NCBI RefSeq assembly: GCF_000284595.1
Contig: NC_017671.1
Span: forward strand, 3,629,001-3,693,000
Length of the DNA stretch: 64,000 bases
Direction: 5' to 3'
DNA from: Stenotrophomonas maltophilia D457
GTDB taxonomy: Bacteria; Pseudomonadota; Gammaproteobacteria; Xanthomonadales; Xanthomonadaceae
Within the stretch, counting starts at the first letter, position 1. Each line of letters opens with the position of its first letter. Below, in pieces: positions 9,780 to 16,763 of this stretch. The translations under genes and the position numbers were made by a program. The notes beneath the pieces are model-generated. The model was not told the origin of the DNA, did not search any database, and saw only the letters and a program-made list of their open reading frames with translations.

Positions 9780-10316
9780 TCACTGCTCCGCCAGGCAACG
9801 CGCGTGGCGCTGCTGCTGGCGCTCCCACACTCCCCAGCACACGGTGTTGGGGCGGCCGTCGATGCGGGTTGAACAGTCGTAGCCCCCTGCCCGTCTCCAC
9901 AGCAGCAAGGCATCGCAGGCCTGGTGATACTCACCCTGCAGCAGATGCCGGCGCATCGACGACGCGCGCCAGTTGCCGATGCCGTACTGGTAGAGGAAAT
10001 CGACATAGACGTCGTACTCGCCCTGGCTGAGCGCCACACCGGGCAGCGACGCGCGGAACTGCCCTTCCTCCCTGGCCAGATGAGCCTGCACGGCATGCAG
10101 CGCGCGTACTGGCGTGGTGCGGTCGCCCAGCCTCACCGGCGTGCCATCCTCGCGAACGGTCGAGCCGAAGCCATAGGTGGGCCGGTCATTGCGCGTGGGC
10201 ACCACTGCGGCGTCGGTGTATCCCTCGCGGTCAACGATGGCGATCAGGCCCGCAGCACTCAGCGCAAGCGCGGCGACCAGGCTGCGTACCGGCAATGTAC
10301 TGCCGGGCCGGCTCAT
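9780..10316 (-). CDS. Phage lysozyme, GH24 (SAR-endolysin type)
   Basis: A 178-aa endolysin. The N-terminal hydrophobic, small-residue-rich stretch (VRSLVAALALSAAGLIAIV) resembles a signal-anchor-release segment. It is followed by the GH24 catalytic start DREGYTDAA with Glu31 as candidate acid, then TYGFGST, and DFLYQYGIG and ACDALLLWRRAGGYDCSTR of the P22-type lysozyme fold. It cleaves the peptidoglycan glycan backbone. Its start overlaps the holin stop (ATGA), and Rz follows. Confidence 0.88.
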   Translation of the reverse strand: MSRPGSTLPVRSLVAALALSAAGLIAIVDREGYTDAAVVPTRNDRPTYGFGSTVREDGTPVRLGDRTTPVRALHAVQAHLAREEGQFRASLPGVALSQGEYDVYVDFLYQYGIGNWRASSMRRHLLQGEYHQACDALLLWRRAGGYDCSTRIDGRPNTVCWGVWERQQQRHARCLAEQ

Positions 10317-10510
10317 TCGCGCTCCCTGCGGCGCCATTCGCGCAGCCAGCGCCAGCCCAGATAGGCAATCTGCGCCGCCAGGTAGATGATGGTGAGGACC
10401 ACGACCAGGCGGTCCAGGGTGATGCCGGCTGCAAGCGCACCGGCGACGGTAACCGGCGGCGCCGACTTGATGGCCGCCGCGCCGGCCGTGCTGATGATTT
10501 CTTCTTTCAT
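10313..10510 (-). CDS. Putative phage holin
   Basis: A 65-aa protein: MKEEIISTAGAAAIKSAPPVTVAGALAAGITLDRLVVVLTIIYLAAQIAYLGWRWLREWRRRERE. It has two hydrophobic segments and a strongly basic C-terminus, as in small holins, and overlaps the lysozyme start by four bases. ATG 10510 has AGGA upstream, while the longer upstream in-frame sequence looks like translated intergenic DNA. Function is inferred from position and topology. Confidence 0.75.
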   Translation of the reverse strand: MKEEIISTAGAAAIKSAPPVTVAGALAAGITLDRLVVVLTIIYLAAQIAYLGWRWLREWRRRERE

Positions 10511-10635
10511 GATGGGTCCTGGAGGGAATGCAGGCCGCGTCGCATCGACGTGGCCCGAAGAGGTGCCCGCCCCGCTGCCGGCTCGGCACGAGGGTTGTTC
10601 CGGTCGGGAGGCGGGCGGAAGATCGGTTCCGCCGC

Positions 10636-11064
10636 TCATGCGGCCTGGGCGATGCCCTCCATCCAGCCACGTACGCGCTGGAAGCCAAGTTCGACCAGGT
10701 TGAGGTAATGCCGGTTGGATACCGGCCGCTGCCCGCTGTTGGCCAGCAGCAGATTCGCCGTTTCGAATCGTTCGACCTTGCGTCGGCCACGCCCGCAGTA
10801 GTAGCCGCGCAGCGCACAGGCCATCGCCACGTTGTCACGCGCGACCGCCGTGATGATGTCTTCGATCTGCTGCGCCAGCTGATCGGTTTCCAGAGGCTTG
10901 TAGCCCTGGGCCCGCCCCGGCATGTCACCACGATGCTCGATCAGCACCGCCAGCAGGTTGCGCGACTGGAAGCCGAGGTATTCGCAGTCGCGATGCAGCG
11001 CATATTCGCCGCCCCAGTGCTCCAGGCGGCTGCGGACATACTCACCGAACGTATCAAGCTGCAT
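10636..11064 (-). CDS. Phage protein, possible late/antitermination regulator
   Basis: A 142-aa protein starting MQLDTFGEYVRSRLEHWGGEYALHRD, with a strong AGGAG eight bases upstream of ATG 11064. It contains RDCEYLGFQSRNLLAVLIEH and a CALRGYYCGRGRRKVERFE segment. Its size, basic helical character and position between a Cro-like gene and a lysis cassette match Q-type antiterminators, but I see no diagnostic motif, so that role is inference. It overlaps the upstream HTH gene by 11 bp. Confidence 0.6.
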   Translation of the reverse strand: MQLDTFGEYVRSRLEHWGGEYALHRDCEYLGFQSRNLLAVLIEHRGDMPGRAQGYKPLETDQLAQQIEDIITAVARDNVAMACALRGYYCGRGRRKVERFETANLLLANSGQRPVSNRHYLNLVELGFQRVRGWMEGIAQAA

Positions 11065-11314
11065 GGGTGGCTTCTCCTTTGACGGGCGACGGGGCCGGAT
11101 CGAACACATCCGGGCGCAGGGATTCGCGGCGCACGGCGCCCGCAGTGGCCAGCTCGATGCGCCGGCACAGGCGCGCGCCGGGCAGCTTGTGGCCGCGGGC
11201 GATCATGTAGAGGGTCCGCAGCGCGCAGCCGGTCTGGTGGGCCAGGCGGCGCATGACGGGACAGCTGGGGGTGCCGTAGCCCCCTTGGGAGATGGCGTAG
11301 TCGATGAGGTTCAT
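11054..11314 (-). CDS. Cro/YdaS-like HTH regulator
   Basis: An 86-aa protein (MNLIDYAISQGGYG...). A helix-turn-helix is visible at about residues 18-45 (VMRRLAHQTGCALRTLYMIARGHKLPG), followed by RLCRRIELATAGAV, a layout seen in YdaS/Cro-like proteins. It is divergent from the repressor gene at 11400 across an 85-bp control region containing the palindrome ATTACTGCCACGGTAAT. This pairing is the standard phage genetic switch. It heads the leftward operon that includes the lysis cassette. Confidence 0.72.
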   Translation of the reverse strand: MNLIDYAISQGGYGTPSCPVMRRLAHQTGCALRTLYMIARGHKLPGARLCRRIELATAGAVRRESLRPDVFDPAPSPVKGEATHAA

Positions 11315-11399
11315 GGGCCACACATTACTGCCACGGTAATGGATAGTCAATACCGTTTTGGTCATTTGCTGGATTGGTAATGCAGCGCACCATCTACAG
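11315..11399. promoter_or_regulatory. Divergent operator/promoter region of the lysis-element switch
   Basis: The 85 bp between the Cro-like gene and the repressor hold the palindrome ATTACTGCCACGGTAAT (11324-11340, half-sites ATTAC/GTAAT) and another GGTAAT at 11376-11381. The spacing is right for overlapping divergent promoters. The GGTAAT half-site recurs in clusters at 12271-12309 and 14743-15018. Confidence 0.55.
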
Positions 11400-11906
11400 A
11401 TGGACGCCAGTACCGCTCGCACCCTCAACATGCGCCTCCGCGTGGCCGCCGCCGGCGGCCCGGCCGAGTGGGCCCGCCTGTACGGTGGCACCCGCTGGGC
11501 CCAGCCCCAGGTCAGCCAGTGGATTTCCGAGAGCAACCCGAAGAGCATCGGCCATCGGCTTGCGCGCGATCTTGAATCAGTGATGCAGCTTCCACATGGA
11601 ACGCTGGATCGCGTCGATCAGGACGGAGACGTGTCGCTTCAGTCTCAATCTACGGGACTGGATTTCGAGAAAATGAGCGCTGCGGTCAAGGTGCTTTCGC
11701 ACTACCTGGAGCTGGTCGGCGATCCACCGGAATGGATCTACGATCCCGTGCTGCTGGAGACCGCATTCATGGTCGTGGACGAGTTCGGTCAGCCCTCTGC
11801 ACCGGACAATGTGCTCGACCTGACGAAGCTTCTGGCAAGACGGATCAGGGAGGCAAAGGATGACTCACACGCGACTCGAGGAGCTCGCACAGCGGTTGGC
11901 CGCTAG
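11400..11906 (+). CDS. Phage-type transcriptional repressor (HTH, no LexA-type peptidase)
   Basis: A 168-aa protein beginning MDASTARTLNMRLRVAAAGG. The N-terminal half has a helix-turn-helix-like stretch (AEWARLYGGTRWAQPQVSQWISESNPKSIG, residues about 21-50). The C-terminal half shows no Ser-Lys autocleavage motif and is probably a dimerisation domain. It is divergent from a Cro-like gene, hence the likely lysogenic repressor of the small lysis element. Lack of a peptidase domain suggests induction would need another route than RecA-stimulated cleavage. Confidence 0.68.
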   Translation: MDASTARTLNMRLRVAAAGGPAEWARLYGGTRWAQPQVSQWISESNPKSIGHRLARDLESVMQLPHGTLDRVDQDGDVSLQSQSTGLDFEKMSAAVKVLSHYLELVGDPPEWIYDPVLLETAFMVVDEFGQPSAPDNVLDLTKLLARRIREAKDDSHATRGARTAVGR

Positions 11907-12228
11907 GACCCAGGAACTGCGCGGCGAGCGCACCCCGGCGCCGGCATTGCGGGTGGTGGCGGGAGACGCACATGTGGTCCGCGGGGAGAGGCGCATGGAC
12001 GCGATCATGCGCGAGTGGCATTGCCGCATGATCCGCAACGTACGCCGACGCTGGGGCGAACCCATGCAGCATGTGATCGATCAGGCATGTTGCGGTGTGG
12101 TCAACATCGAGCAGCTCGCCGACGACGCACTGATCCAGTTGCACAAGGACATGGAGCGCGCGGAGGAGTGCATCCGCGAGGGCATTTCCTTCCACGATGC
12201 CGGGCTGTTGCGCGCGCATTACGGCTGA
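11860..12228 (+). CDS. Hypothetical phage protein
   Basis: A 122-aa, helical, charged protein that overlaps the 3' end of the repressor gene by 47 bp, so it is probably cotranscribed. It reads MTHTRLEELAQRLAARTQELRGE at the start and has a middle section with DAIMREWHCRMIRNVRRRWGEP. No family recognised. It ends 42 bp before the GGTAAY cluster and a hairpin with a T run. Confidence 0.55.
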   Translation: MTHTRLEELAQRLAARTQELRGERTPAPALRVVAGDAHVVRGERRMDAIMREWHCRMIRNVRRRWGEPMQHVIDQACCGVVNIEQLADDALIQLHKDMERAEECIREGISFHDAGLLRAHYG

Positions 12229-12270
12229 CAGCGTCCCTGGCCGGCCGGAAACGGCCGGTTCTGATGAGAT

Positions 12271-12316
12271 CAATTACCTGAAATTACCTTTATTGTTACC
12301 TTAAAGGTAATTTTTT
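12271..12316 (+). terminator. AT-rich hairpin with T run, overlapping GGTAAY sites
   Basis: The arms AATTACCTTT (12280-12289) and AAAGGTAATT (12301-12310) form a 10-bp stem with an 11-base loop and run into seven T. This could terminate the rightward repressor operon. The same bases hold ATTACC at 12271 and 12281, GTTACC at 12293 and GGTAAT at 12304, so a protein-binding role is equally possible. Confidence 0.5.
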
Positions 12317-12475
12317 TAAGGTGAGCGACGTGGGGGCAGCAGCGACGGAAGCGGGTGCGCGGAGCGCCGCCTCCCCGCACCCGCTGCCAGCGGGCGCCGG
12401 GAGTCGATAGCACCTGCAACACCGCATCGTTGCAGCGGCGCTTCCCCCATTGCGGAAGTGCTTTGAAGGAAGCAA
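12317..12475. other. GC-rich gap left of attL
   Basis: No convincing gene. The stretch contains GC-rich inverted segments (around 12355-12400) of no recognised class. It separates the orphan lysis element from the tRNA terminator and attL. Confidence 0.4.
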
Positions 12476-12501
12476 CAAAAAAGGCGCCCCTTGGGCGCCT
12501 T
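12476..12501 (-). terminator. Original tRNA-Lys terminator, now left of attL
   Basis: On the minus strand a 9-bp perfect stem AAGGCGCCC / GGGCGCCTT with a 3-base loop is followed by six T. In the unintegrated chromosome this would lie directly 3' of the tRNA-Lys gene. A similar terminator carried by the phage sits at 47913-47936 and replaces it in the lysogen. Confidence 0.75.
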
Positions 12502-12518
12502 CTTGATCGTCAATGCAA

Positions 12519-12567
12519 TGGTGGGCCGTGAAGGATTCGAACCTTCGACCAAAAGATTAAAAGTCTT
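12519..12567. repeat. attL: 49-bp copy of the tRNA-Lys 3' part
   Basis: These 49 bp are identical to 47953-48001, the 3' half of tRNA-Lys including the CCA end, T arm and anticodon loop. The match stops at the anticodon stem, where the sequence diverges. It marks the left prophage junction. It is not a functional tRNA gene. Confidence 0.93.
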
Positions 12568-12762
12568 GACCATTTGCTTTAAAAATCAATAACCTAAGCC
12601 AAAGCATCTTTCCGCACGCTTCGCGTGAAACGCCCGTGGCATCAACGGCCCCAACTGTTTTTTTCCGGTCTGTCACCTGCTCTCAGCCGGGTGCATGCCC
12701 TGCTCCGGACTCTCTTTTGTCCAGCTAAACTCAAGCAATTACGAACAAATCGGAGACGCTGA

Positions 12763-13545
12763 ATGGATGAACTCGCGATCACCATGGCTAAGCTGGCCGG
12801 CACTCGCAAAGGCACTGCTGCCGCGCTCGAAGAGCAGGTCAAAGGGATAACAGCGAAAATGGACCTCCGCCAGTACTTCTCGATTGACGACGTCGGGCCC
12901 TACTTTAGACAAGCACACAGTCAGGTAGAGACTCTTCGAAAGCTGCTGCCATCCCTGTACGGCGATTTTCGAGTTGTCGATGTTGCACCTAAGGGAATCA
13001 ATGTAAAAACAAAGACCCCAAACGGATTGTTTGCGCGCTGGCAGCTTGAGAGATTGGTACGTACGTTGGATGAGGCGATAGAGATTAGAGCAAACAGCAC
13101 ACCTGCTCCTGCCAGCACAGCTGCAGCAATGCAGCAGCGCAGACTGTTCCTCAGTCATGGACGATCTCCTGCCTGGCTGGAAGTTCAGGCCTATGTTGAG
13201 AGGGACCTTTCAATAAGCACGATGGAGCTAGCCCAGGAGGCAAGCTCTGGAATGACGATCATTGAGAAGCTGGAAACCGGTGCTGAAGCATGCGACGCGG
13301 CTGCAATCGTGATGACCGGGGATGATACTGACTCCGCCGGCCAGGCAAGAGCCAGAGAGAACGTCATGCACGAGATCGGCTACTTCCATGGCAAATATGG
13401 GAGGCGCCGAGTAGTGCTTTTGCATGAGGAAGGCGTCAGCGTACCTACCAACCTGAGCGGGATCGTCTACATCCCCTTCCCAAAGGGAATGGTAAGCGCG
13501 GCATTCGGTGTGCTTGCTCGTGAGTTGAAGGCGATCTACGTCTGA
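12763..13545 (+). CDS. TIR-like predicted nucleotide-binding protein
   Basis: A 260-aa protein. Residues about 1-115 form an N-terminal domain (DVGPYFRQAHSQVETLRKLLPSLYGDF) of unknown role. From about residue 126 the sequence RRLFLSHGRSPAWLEVQAYVERDL and later AAIVMTGDDTD...ARENVMHEIGYFHGKYGRRRVVLLHEEGV match the TIR-like 'predicted nucleotide-binding' family (COG4271, Pfam PF10137), including the conserved N-x-x-x-E-x-G/F pattern near the presumed active site. Members occur in CBASS and other anti-phage systems as NAD-degrading effectors. CGGAG lies 7 bp upstream. Codon use is AT-richer than the phage core, which suggests separate acquisition. No cyclase is adjacent, so its trigger is unknown. 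Confidence 0.8.
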   Translation: MDELAITMAKLAGTRKGTAAALEEQVKGITAKMDLRQYFSIDDVGPYFRQAHSQVETLRKLLPSLYGDFRVVDVAPKGINVKTKTPNGLFARWQLERLVRTLDEAIEIRANSTPAPASTAAAMQQRRLFLSHGRSPAWLEVQAYVERDLSISTMELAQEASSGMTIIEKLETGAEACDAAAIVMTGDDTDSAGQARARENVMHEIGYFHGKYGRRRVVLLHEEGVSVPTNLSGIVYIPFPKGMVSAAFGVLARELKAIYV

Positions 13546-13580
13546 TCAATCGAGGCCCCCAGCACGAGGAGCGTTGAGCG

Positions 13581-14162
13581 CTAGGAAGAAATCAGGCACT
13601 CGACCTGTAGTGAACGAACTCCCCGAGAAGCGATGATTGCATTGAACACCTCGATCATGGTGCGCTGTAGGGCGTTCACTTGTAGGCATACATGCTTCGC
13701 GACATCAGCCCTGTCTTGATCTGGCTCCATCGACTCCATTGTTTCCACCGACATCAAGGCCCCGGCCCTCAACGTAATAATGAGCGACAGTCGGTCGCTC
13801 AAGCCGGCATCAAACACGTTCGTGGTCTCGCAAATTCGATCTATTCGCGCCGTATTGAACTGCTTCAAATAGACCAGCAGAGCTGCTTCTGCACCTGGTT
13901 TGGCACTTAGAAGTCCCAGGCCATTCGAATAGCCGGCCGTCTCGGCATTTCCGTTAATGAATGCACTAATTGAACGAAGCTGCGCTATCTCCAGTCCTAG
14001 ATCGCCAGCAATTAGCTGCGACAGGCGGGAAGCGTCCGAACGCCTCCGCGACCAGGCTGAGGCACGGTCATAAGCAAATACCCCTGCAGCAAGCAGGGCC
14101 GACAATGCTGTACCCGCCGCACTGATGGTGTCTGCCGTCCAGAATGCCGACTGGCTGCTCAT
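13581..14162 (-). CDS. Membrane-anchored protein of unknown function
   Basis: A 193-aa protein. One hydrophobic segment near the N-terminus (TISAAGTALSALLAAGVFAYD) is followed by a basic patch (RRRSD) and a long soluble, mostly helical part containing LSQLIAGDLGLEIAQLRSISAFI and NTARIDRICETTNVF. No family recognised. It is convergent with the TIR-like gene (35-bp gap), and the two AT-rich genes together form the attL-proximal accessory block. The ATG at 14162 directly precedes the membrane segment. Confidence 0.6.
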   Translation of the reverse strand: MSSQSAFWTADTISAAGTALSALLAAGVFAYDRASAWSRRRSDASRLSQLIAGDLGLEIAQLRSISAFINGNAETAGYSNGLGLLSAKPGAEAALLVYLKQFNTARIDRICETTNVFDAGLSDRLSLIITLRAGALMSVETMESMEPDQDRADVAKHVCLQVNALQRTMIEVFNAIIASRGVRSLQVECLISS

Positions 14163-14259
14163 CGTCCCCCCGCTGGTCAAGTTCCAACCTGCGAAGGTAT
14201 CAGCAAACGGCGATTCTGAAAGACGCGACCTGCCTTCGACTTCGTCTGTATGGCACGCG

Positions 14260-14604
14260 CTACCCAGCCCCATCGAAAGGCGGGGAAATGTGCAGCTTGG
14301 CCAACCTGTTCGTCCGCACCGCCTCTCGATAGGCCTCGATCTTGGCCACATCCTCGCGCAGGCGGGTCTCGTGCCTGATCACCCACATCTCGGCGCCGGC
14401 GCAGCCCTGCTCGTAACTGCTACACCGGCGGGACGGCCCGCCGGGACCATGTCGGTGCCTGTCGAGACTGGCGATCCACATCCCATCGTTCACCCGTTGT
14501 AGCAGTACGACCACCCATACGCCGCTGCAAGCGACGACCGTGGGGGCATCGTCCGAGAGGCTGGCAGAGCGCGTCGTCCAGTAGAAGTCGGGGGGCAGCG
14601 GCAT
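14260..14604 (-). CDS. Conserved small phage protein (MPLPPDFYW type)
   Basis: A 114-aa protein beginning MPLPPDFYWTTRSASLSDDAP, with VACSGVWVVVLLQRVNDGMWIASLDRH and a C-terminal CSSYEQGCAGAEMWVIRHETRLREDV. I recall similar short proteins in Xanthomonadaceae phages, all without known function. The open frame reaches back to ATG 14778, but that upstream part runs through the inverted-repeat element and looks like incidental coding. Conservation of the MPLPPDFYW start favours 14604. Confidence 0.55.
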   Translation of the reverse strand: MPLPPDFYWTTRSASLSDDAPTVVACSGVWVVVLLQRVNDGMWIASLDRHRHGPGGPSRRCSSYEQGCAGAEMWVIRHETRLREDVAKIEAYREAVRTNRLAKLHISPPFDGAG

Positions 14605-14717
14605 GGCCGGCAGGATACGGCTGGGCGTCGCAAACGCTGCGACAAGGGCGCGGGTTGCAAGCGTGAGCGCGTGCGGCGGCAGGGAAGCTGATGGCCCCTT
14701 ACGCGCGATAGAGTGCA

Positions 14718-15043
14718 ATTTTTGAGGTGACCACGGGAAAGAGGTAACAAAGGTAATCAGCCCATCAAACTCGGCCATTTAACTTTTAAAATCAATTACT
14801 TATGTGATCTTTGTGAAGGTAACAATAGGGTAACCTTCGAGTAACCCGATTACCTTTTGGGGAGGTAACATCGGCAGAGTAAAAATTCCTTATGAATCAA
14901 TGACATTACTTTGTAGGCGGCAGAAAATTACCTCCCATCACCTCAAAAGGTAATCACCTTTATGCTTTTGTAATCAAAGGCTTAGACCCTGTTCGGGGCA
15001 GCGTGTTACCTGGTTACCTCCTTCCCGTGGTCACCTCAAAAAT
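14718..15043. repeat. AT-rich element with 31-bp inverted ends and ten GGTAAY motifs
   Basis: The left arm 14718-14748 and right arm 15013-15043 are inverted copies with 30 of 31 positions matching (core CCCGTGGTCACCTCAAAAAT on the inward strand). Between and within the arms GGTAAC/GGTAAT occurs ten times on either strand: 14743, 14752, 14818, 14829, 14849, 14864, 14927, 14949, 15005 and 15013. The interior is strikingly AT-rich for this genome and encodes no convincing protein. It might be a MITE-like insertion, a protein-binding array or an origin. Confidence 0.7.
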
Positions 15044-15626
15044 CGGACCTGTCGAGAAGGGCCAAGGAACGCCCGCAGAGGGCCTCGCAGGCGCCCCTCT
15101 CGCGCAGGGAACCGCAGGGCCAAGCGATGGCTGGAAACCCCGGAGAACGCCAGACAGGGCTGGGGCTGGGCTTTGCTGCGGGGAGTGCAGAAAAAGCACC
15201 CTATGAAGTGGGCAGGCGTGGCGGGGAGACGAGTGCGCACGTCGGGATGCAAACGGCAGAAACGTACGCGCATGGCCGTCTGGGTATGGTGGGGCCTCGC
15301 CCGTCGCGCTGAATCTGTCTTGCGCCCCTGCCGCGAGCGTGGCGGGGGAGACGAATGCGCGCCGGTGGCCGGGACGCGCAATGCGTGAGCGACCCGGTCT
15401 CGCACGTCACCTGGCTCCCCACCCGTGCGGCGCCCCGCCACGGAGGCCAGTGCCCGCCCCCCTGGCAGCCGGACGGGCAAGTGACACCAACTGACCGGCT
15501 CCTAGCAAAAGGACGCCAAGGCCGACCGGGCCACGGGGGCTACTGACCAGGTGGCCGTTTGGTGAGATGATGCCGCCCTAGGGAAGACGTGCTTGCTAGG
15601 TCAATCGGGAAGACTGGAGAATCGGG
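15044..15626. other. Non-coding stretch around cos
   Basis: Apart from the cos-like repeats I see no gene here. Open frames in this GC-rich stretch are short, lack ribosome binding sites and overlap on both strands. Terminase recognition sequences would be expected in this interval. Confidence 0.45.
15215..15360. other. Candidate cos region of the P2-like phage, with a near-duplicate core
   Basis: GGCGTGGCGGGGAGACGAG at 15215-15233 matches the P2 cohesive end as I remember it (GGCGAGGCGGGGAAAGCAC) at 14 of 19 positions and is likewise followed by TGCGC. A second near-copy, GCGTGGCGGGGGAGACGA, with TGCGC after it, lies at 15337-15360. The location between the attP-proximal accessory genes and portal gene Q is where P2-like phages carry cos. 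Which copy is cut cannot be decided here. Confidence 0.6.
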
Positions 15627-15752
15627 ATGAGTCACTGTGCTGCCTATCCACCCCCGTGTGCGATTCGCGAGGATCGTCTCGTGCGCCCGGCAACCTATTG
15701 CCCTAAATGCCAGAAAGCGGTCCCGGAAGTTCTTTCCGCACTGGTCTTTTGA
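15627..15752 (+). CDS. 41-aa zinc-ribbon-like small protein
   Basis: A short frame, MSHCAAYPPPCAIRE...TYCPKCQKAVPEVLSALVF, with a CPKC knuckle and two further Cys, eight bases after GGAG. It ends 21 bp before the next gene on the same strand. It could be a small zinc-binding protein cotranscribed with the 329-aa gene, or a chance frame; only the Cys pattern and the ribosome site support it. Confidence 0.4.
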   Translation: MSHCAAYPPPCAIREDRLVRPATYCPKCQKAVPEVLSALVF

Positions 15753-15773
15753 TGCACTTTGTCAGGGGGAGTA

Positions 15774-16763
15774 ATGGCTGTAGATAGAACAAGATCGATG
15801 CACTACAAGCGTGCGAAGCTGCTCTCTGGCGCGCCGCTGGACCTGCAAACGCTGGTAGCTGAAGCAATCCGCGACTCTCAAACGGTTGATGCGCGAGAAG
15901 AGGGGGACGCGGTTCGACGCGTTCTCTCGGGGATCGGTAACACCAATGGCATGCTGACTGCAAAGTTCATGCAGTTCACCATCGGTCAGAAGGCCCATTT
16001 CCTAGAGAAGGATAGTGCCACCGGGGACTACAAGCTCGACACTACGGCGGTGCCAGATAACGATGGCACCGCGCGTAGAGAGTTCGTGGAGTCGCTGACC
16101 TTCTTGGCGATCTCGTCCTCGCATGTGATGTTTGTTGCGGCGTTGCACCTCGGATCCAAGGCACTCGAAGAGCACCTGAACTGGTTGCTAAAGAAGTTCT
16201 CGAAAATCGAAACCAGTGACTTCATCATCCTTGCGGATCAGCAGTCAGCGAGTGCAGAACAGCGTTTGGCCCGCCACCCTGTCGACAGCGTCACTATCGG
16301 CGCCGAGCTTGACTTTGAGGTAGTCGAGTTAGTTAAAACGCAGCGAAAGACAAAGGACCGGGAAACAGTGCCCGGATACAAGAGTGTTCGTCCTGTAGGG
16401 CCCGTGGCCGATATGCTCGGTTCACTCATAGGGGACTGGTTCGGTGACGTGCCGTTAACCAAGGCCCTGGGCAAGGATGAGAGAATTAAGGCCACCCTGA
16501 AGCTGAACTACTCCAACCGGCGCAAGTCTGAAGAAGGCTTCGAGATGATGCAGAAGCTGGCGGTAGCCGGTCGTCATTTCGATGCTGATGAAACCCGCGT
16601 CCATCTTCACAAGGGCGGAACGTTGAGAGGGTCCGACTTGAAGGTCCAGACGAGCTTGCAAGTCAGCGTGCTCGACTCTGGAATGATTGATGAATTCGAT
16701 CTCTGGGGAAAGGTGCATTCATGGCTACGCCACGCTATAGCCACATCGATAGTCCCACAGTGA
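15774..16763 (+). CDS. Unknown 329-aa accessory protein
   Basis: A soluble, mixed alpha/beta protein without signal peptide or transmembrane segment, starting MAVDRTRSMHYKRAKLL. Visible segments include LAISSSHVMFVAALHLGSKALEEHLNWLLKKFS and a C-terminal KVQTSLQVSVLDSGMIDEFD. I do not recognise a family. ATG 15774 has GGGGGAG immediately upstream. The last 43 bp overlap the start of a membrane-protein gene, so the two are coupled and probably act together. Position between cos and portal Q is a known accessory spot in P2-like phages, which makes a defence or exclusion role plausible but unproven. Confidence 0.7.
   Translation: MAVDRTRSMHYKRAKLLSGAPLDLQTLVAEAIRDSQTVDAREEGDAVRRVLSGIGNTNGMLTAKFMQFTIGQKAHFLEKDSATGDYKLDTTAVPDNDGTARREFVESLTFLAISSSHVMFVAALHLGSKALEEHLNWLLKKFSKIETSDFIILADQQSASAEQRLARHPVDSVTIGAELDFEVVELVKTQRKTKDRETVPGYKSVRPVGPVADMLGSLIGDWFGDVPLTKALGKDERIKATLKLNYSNRRKSEEGFEMMQKLAVAGRHFDADETRVHLHKGGTLRGSDLKVQTSLQVSVLDSGMIDEFDLWGKVHSWLRHAIATSIVPQ

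Noticed and set aside
9312..12239. Lysis and switch genes as part of the P2-like prophage
   Set aside because: They lie outside the 49-bp att repeat, and the prophage has its own lysis genes and repressor.
12519..12567. Possible tRNA gene
   Set aside because: Only the 3' half of tRNA-Lys is present; the 5' half is missing, so it is attL.
14605..14778. N-terminal extension of the 114-aa phage gene to ATG 14778
   Set aside because: The extension is translated from the inverted-repeat arm, and the conserved MPLPPDFYW start at 14604 fits better.
14743..15018. DnaA boxes or a plasmid iteron origin
   Set aside because: The motif is GGTAAY without the TTATNCACA consensus, and no initiator gene is adjacent; kept only as one of several hypotheses.
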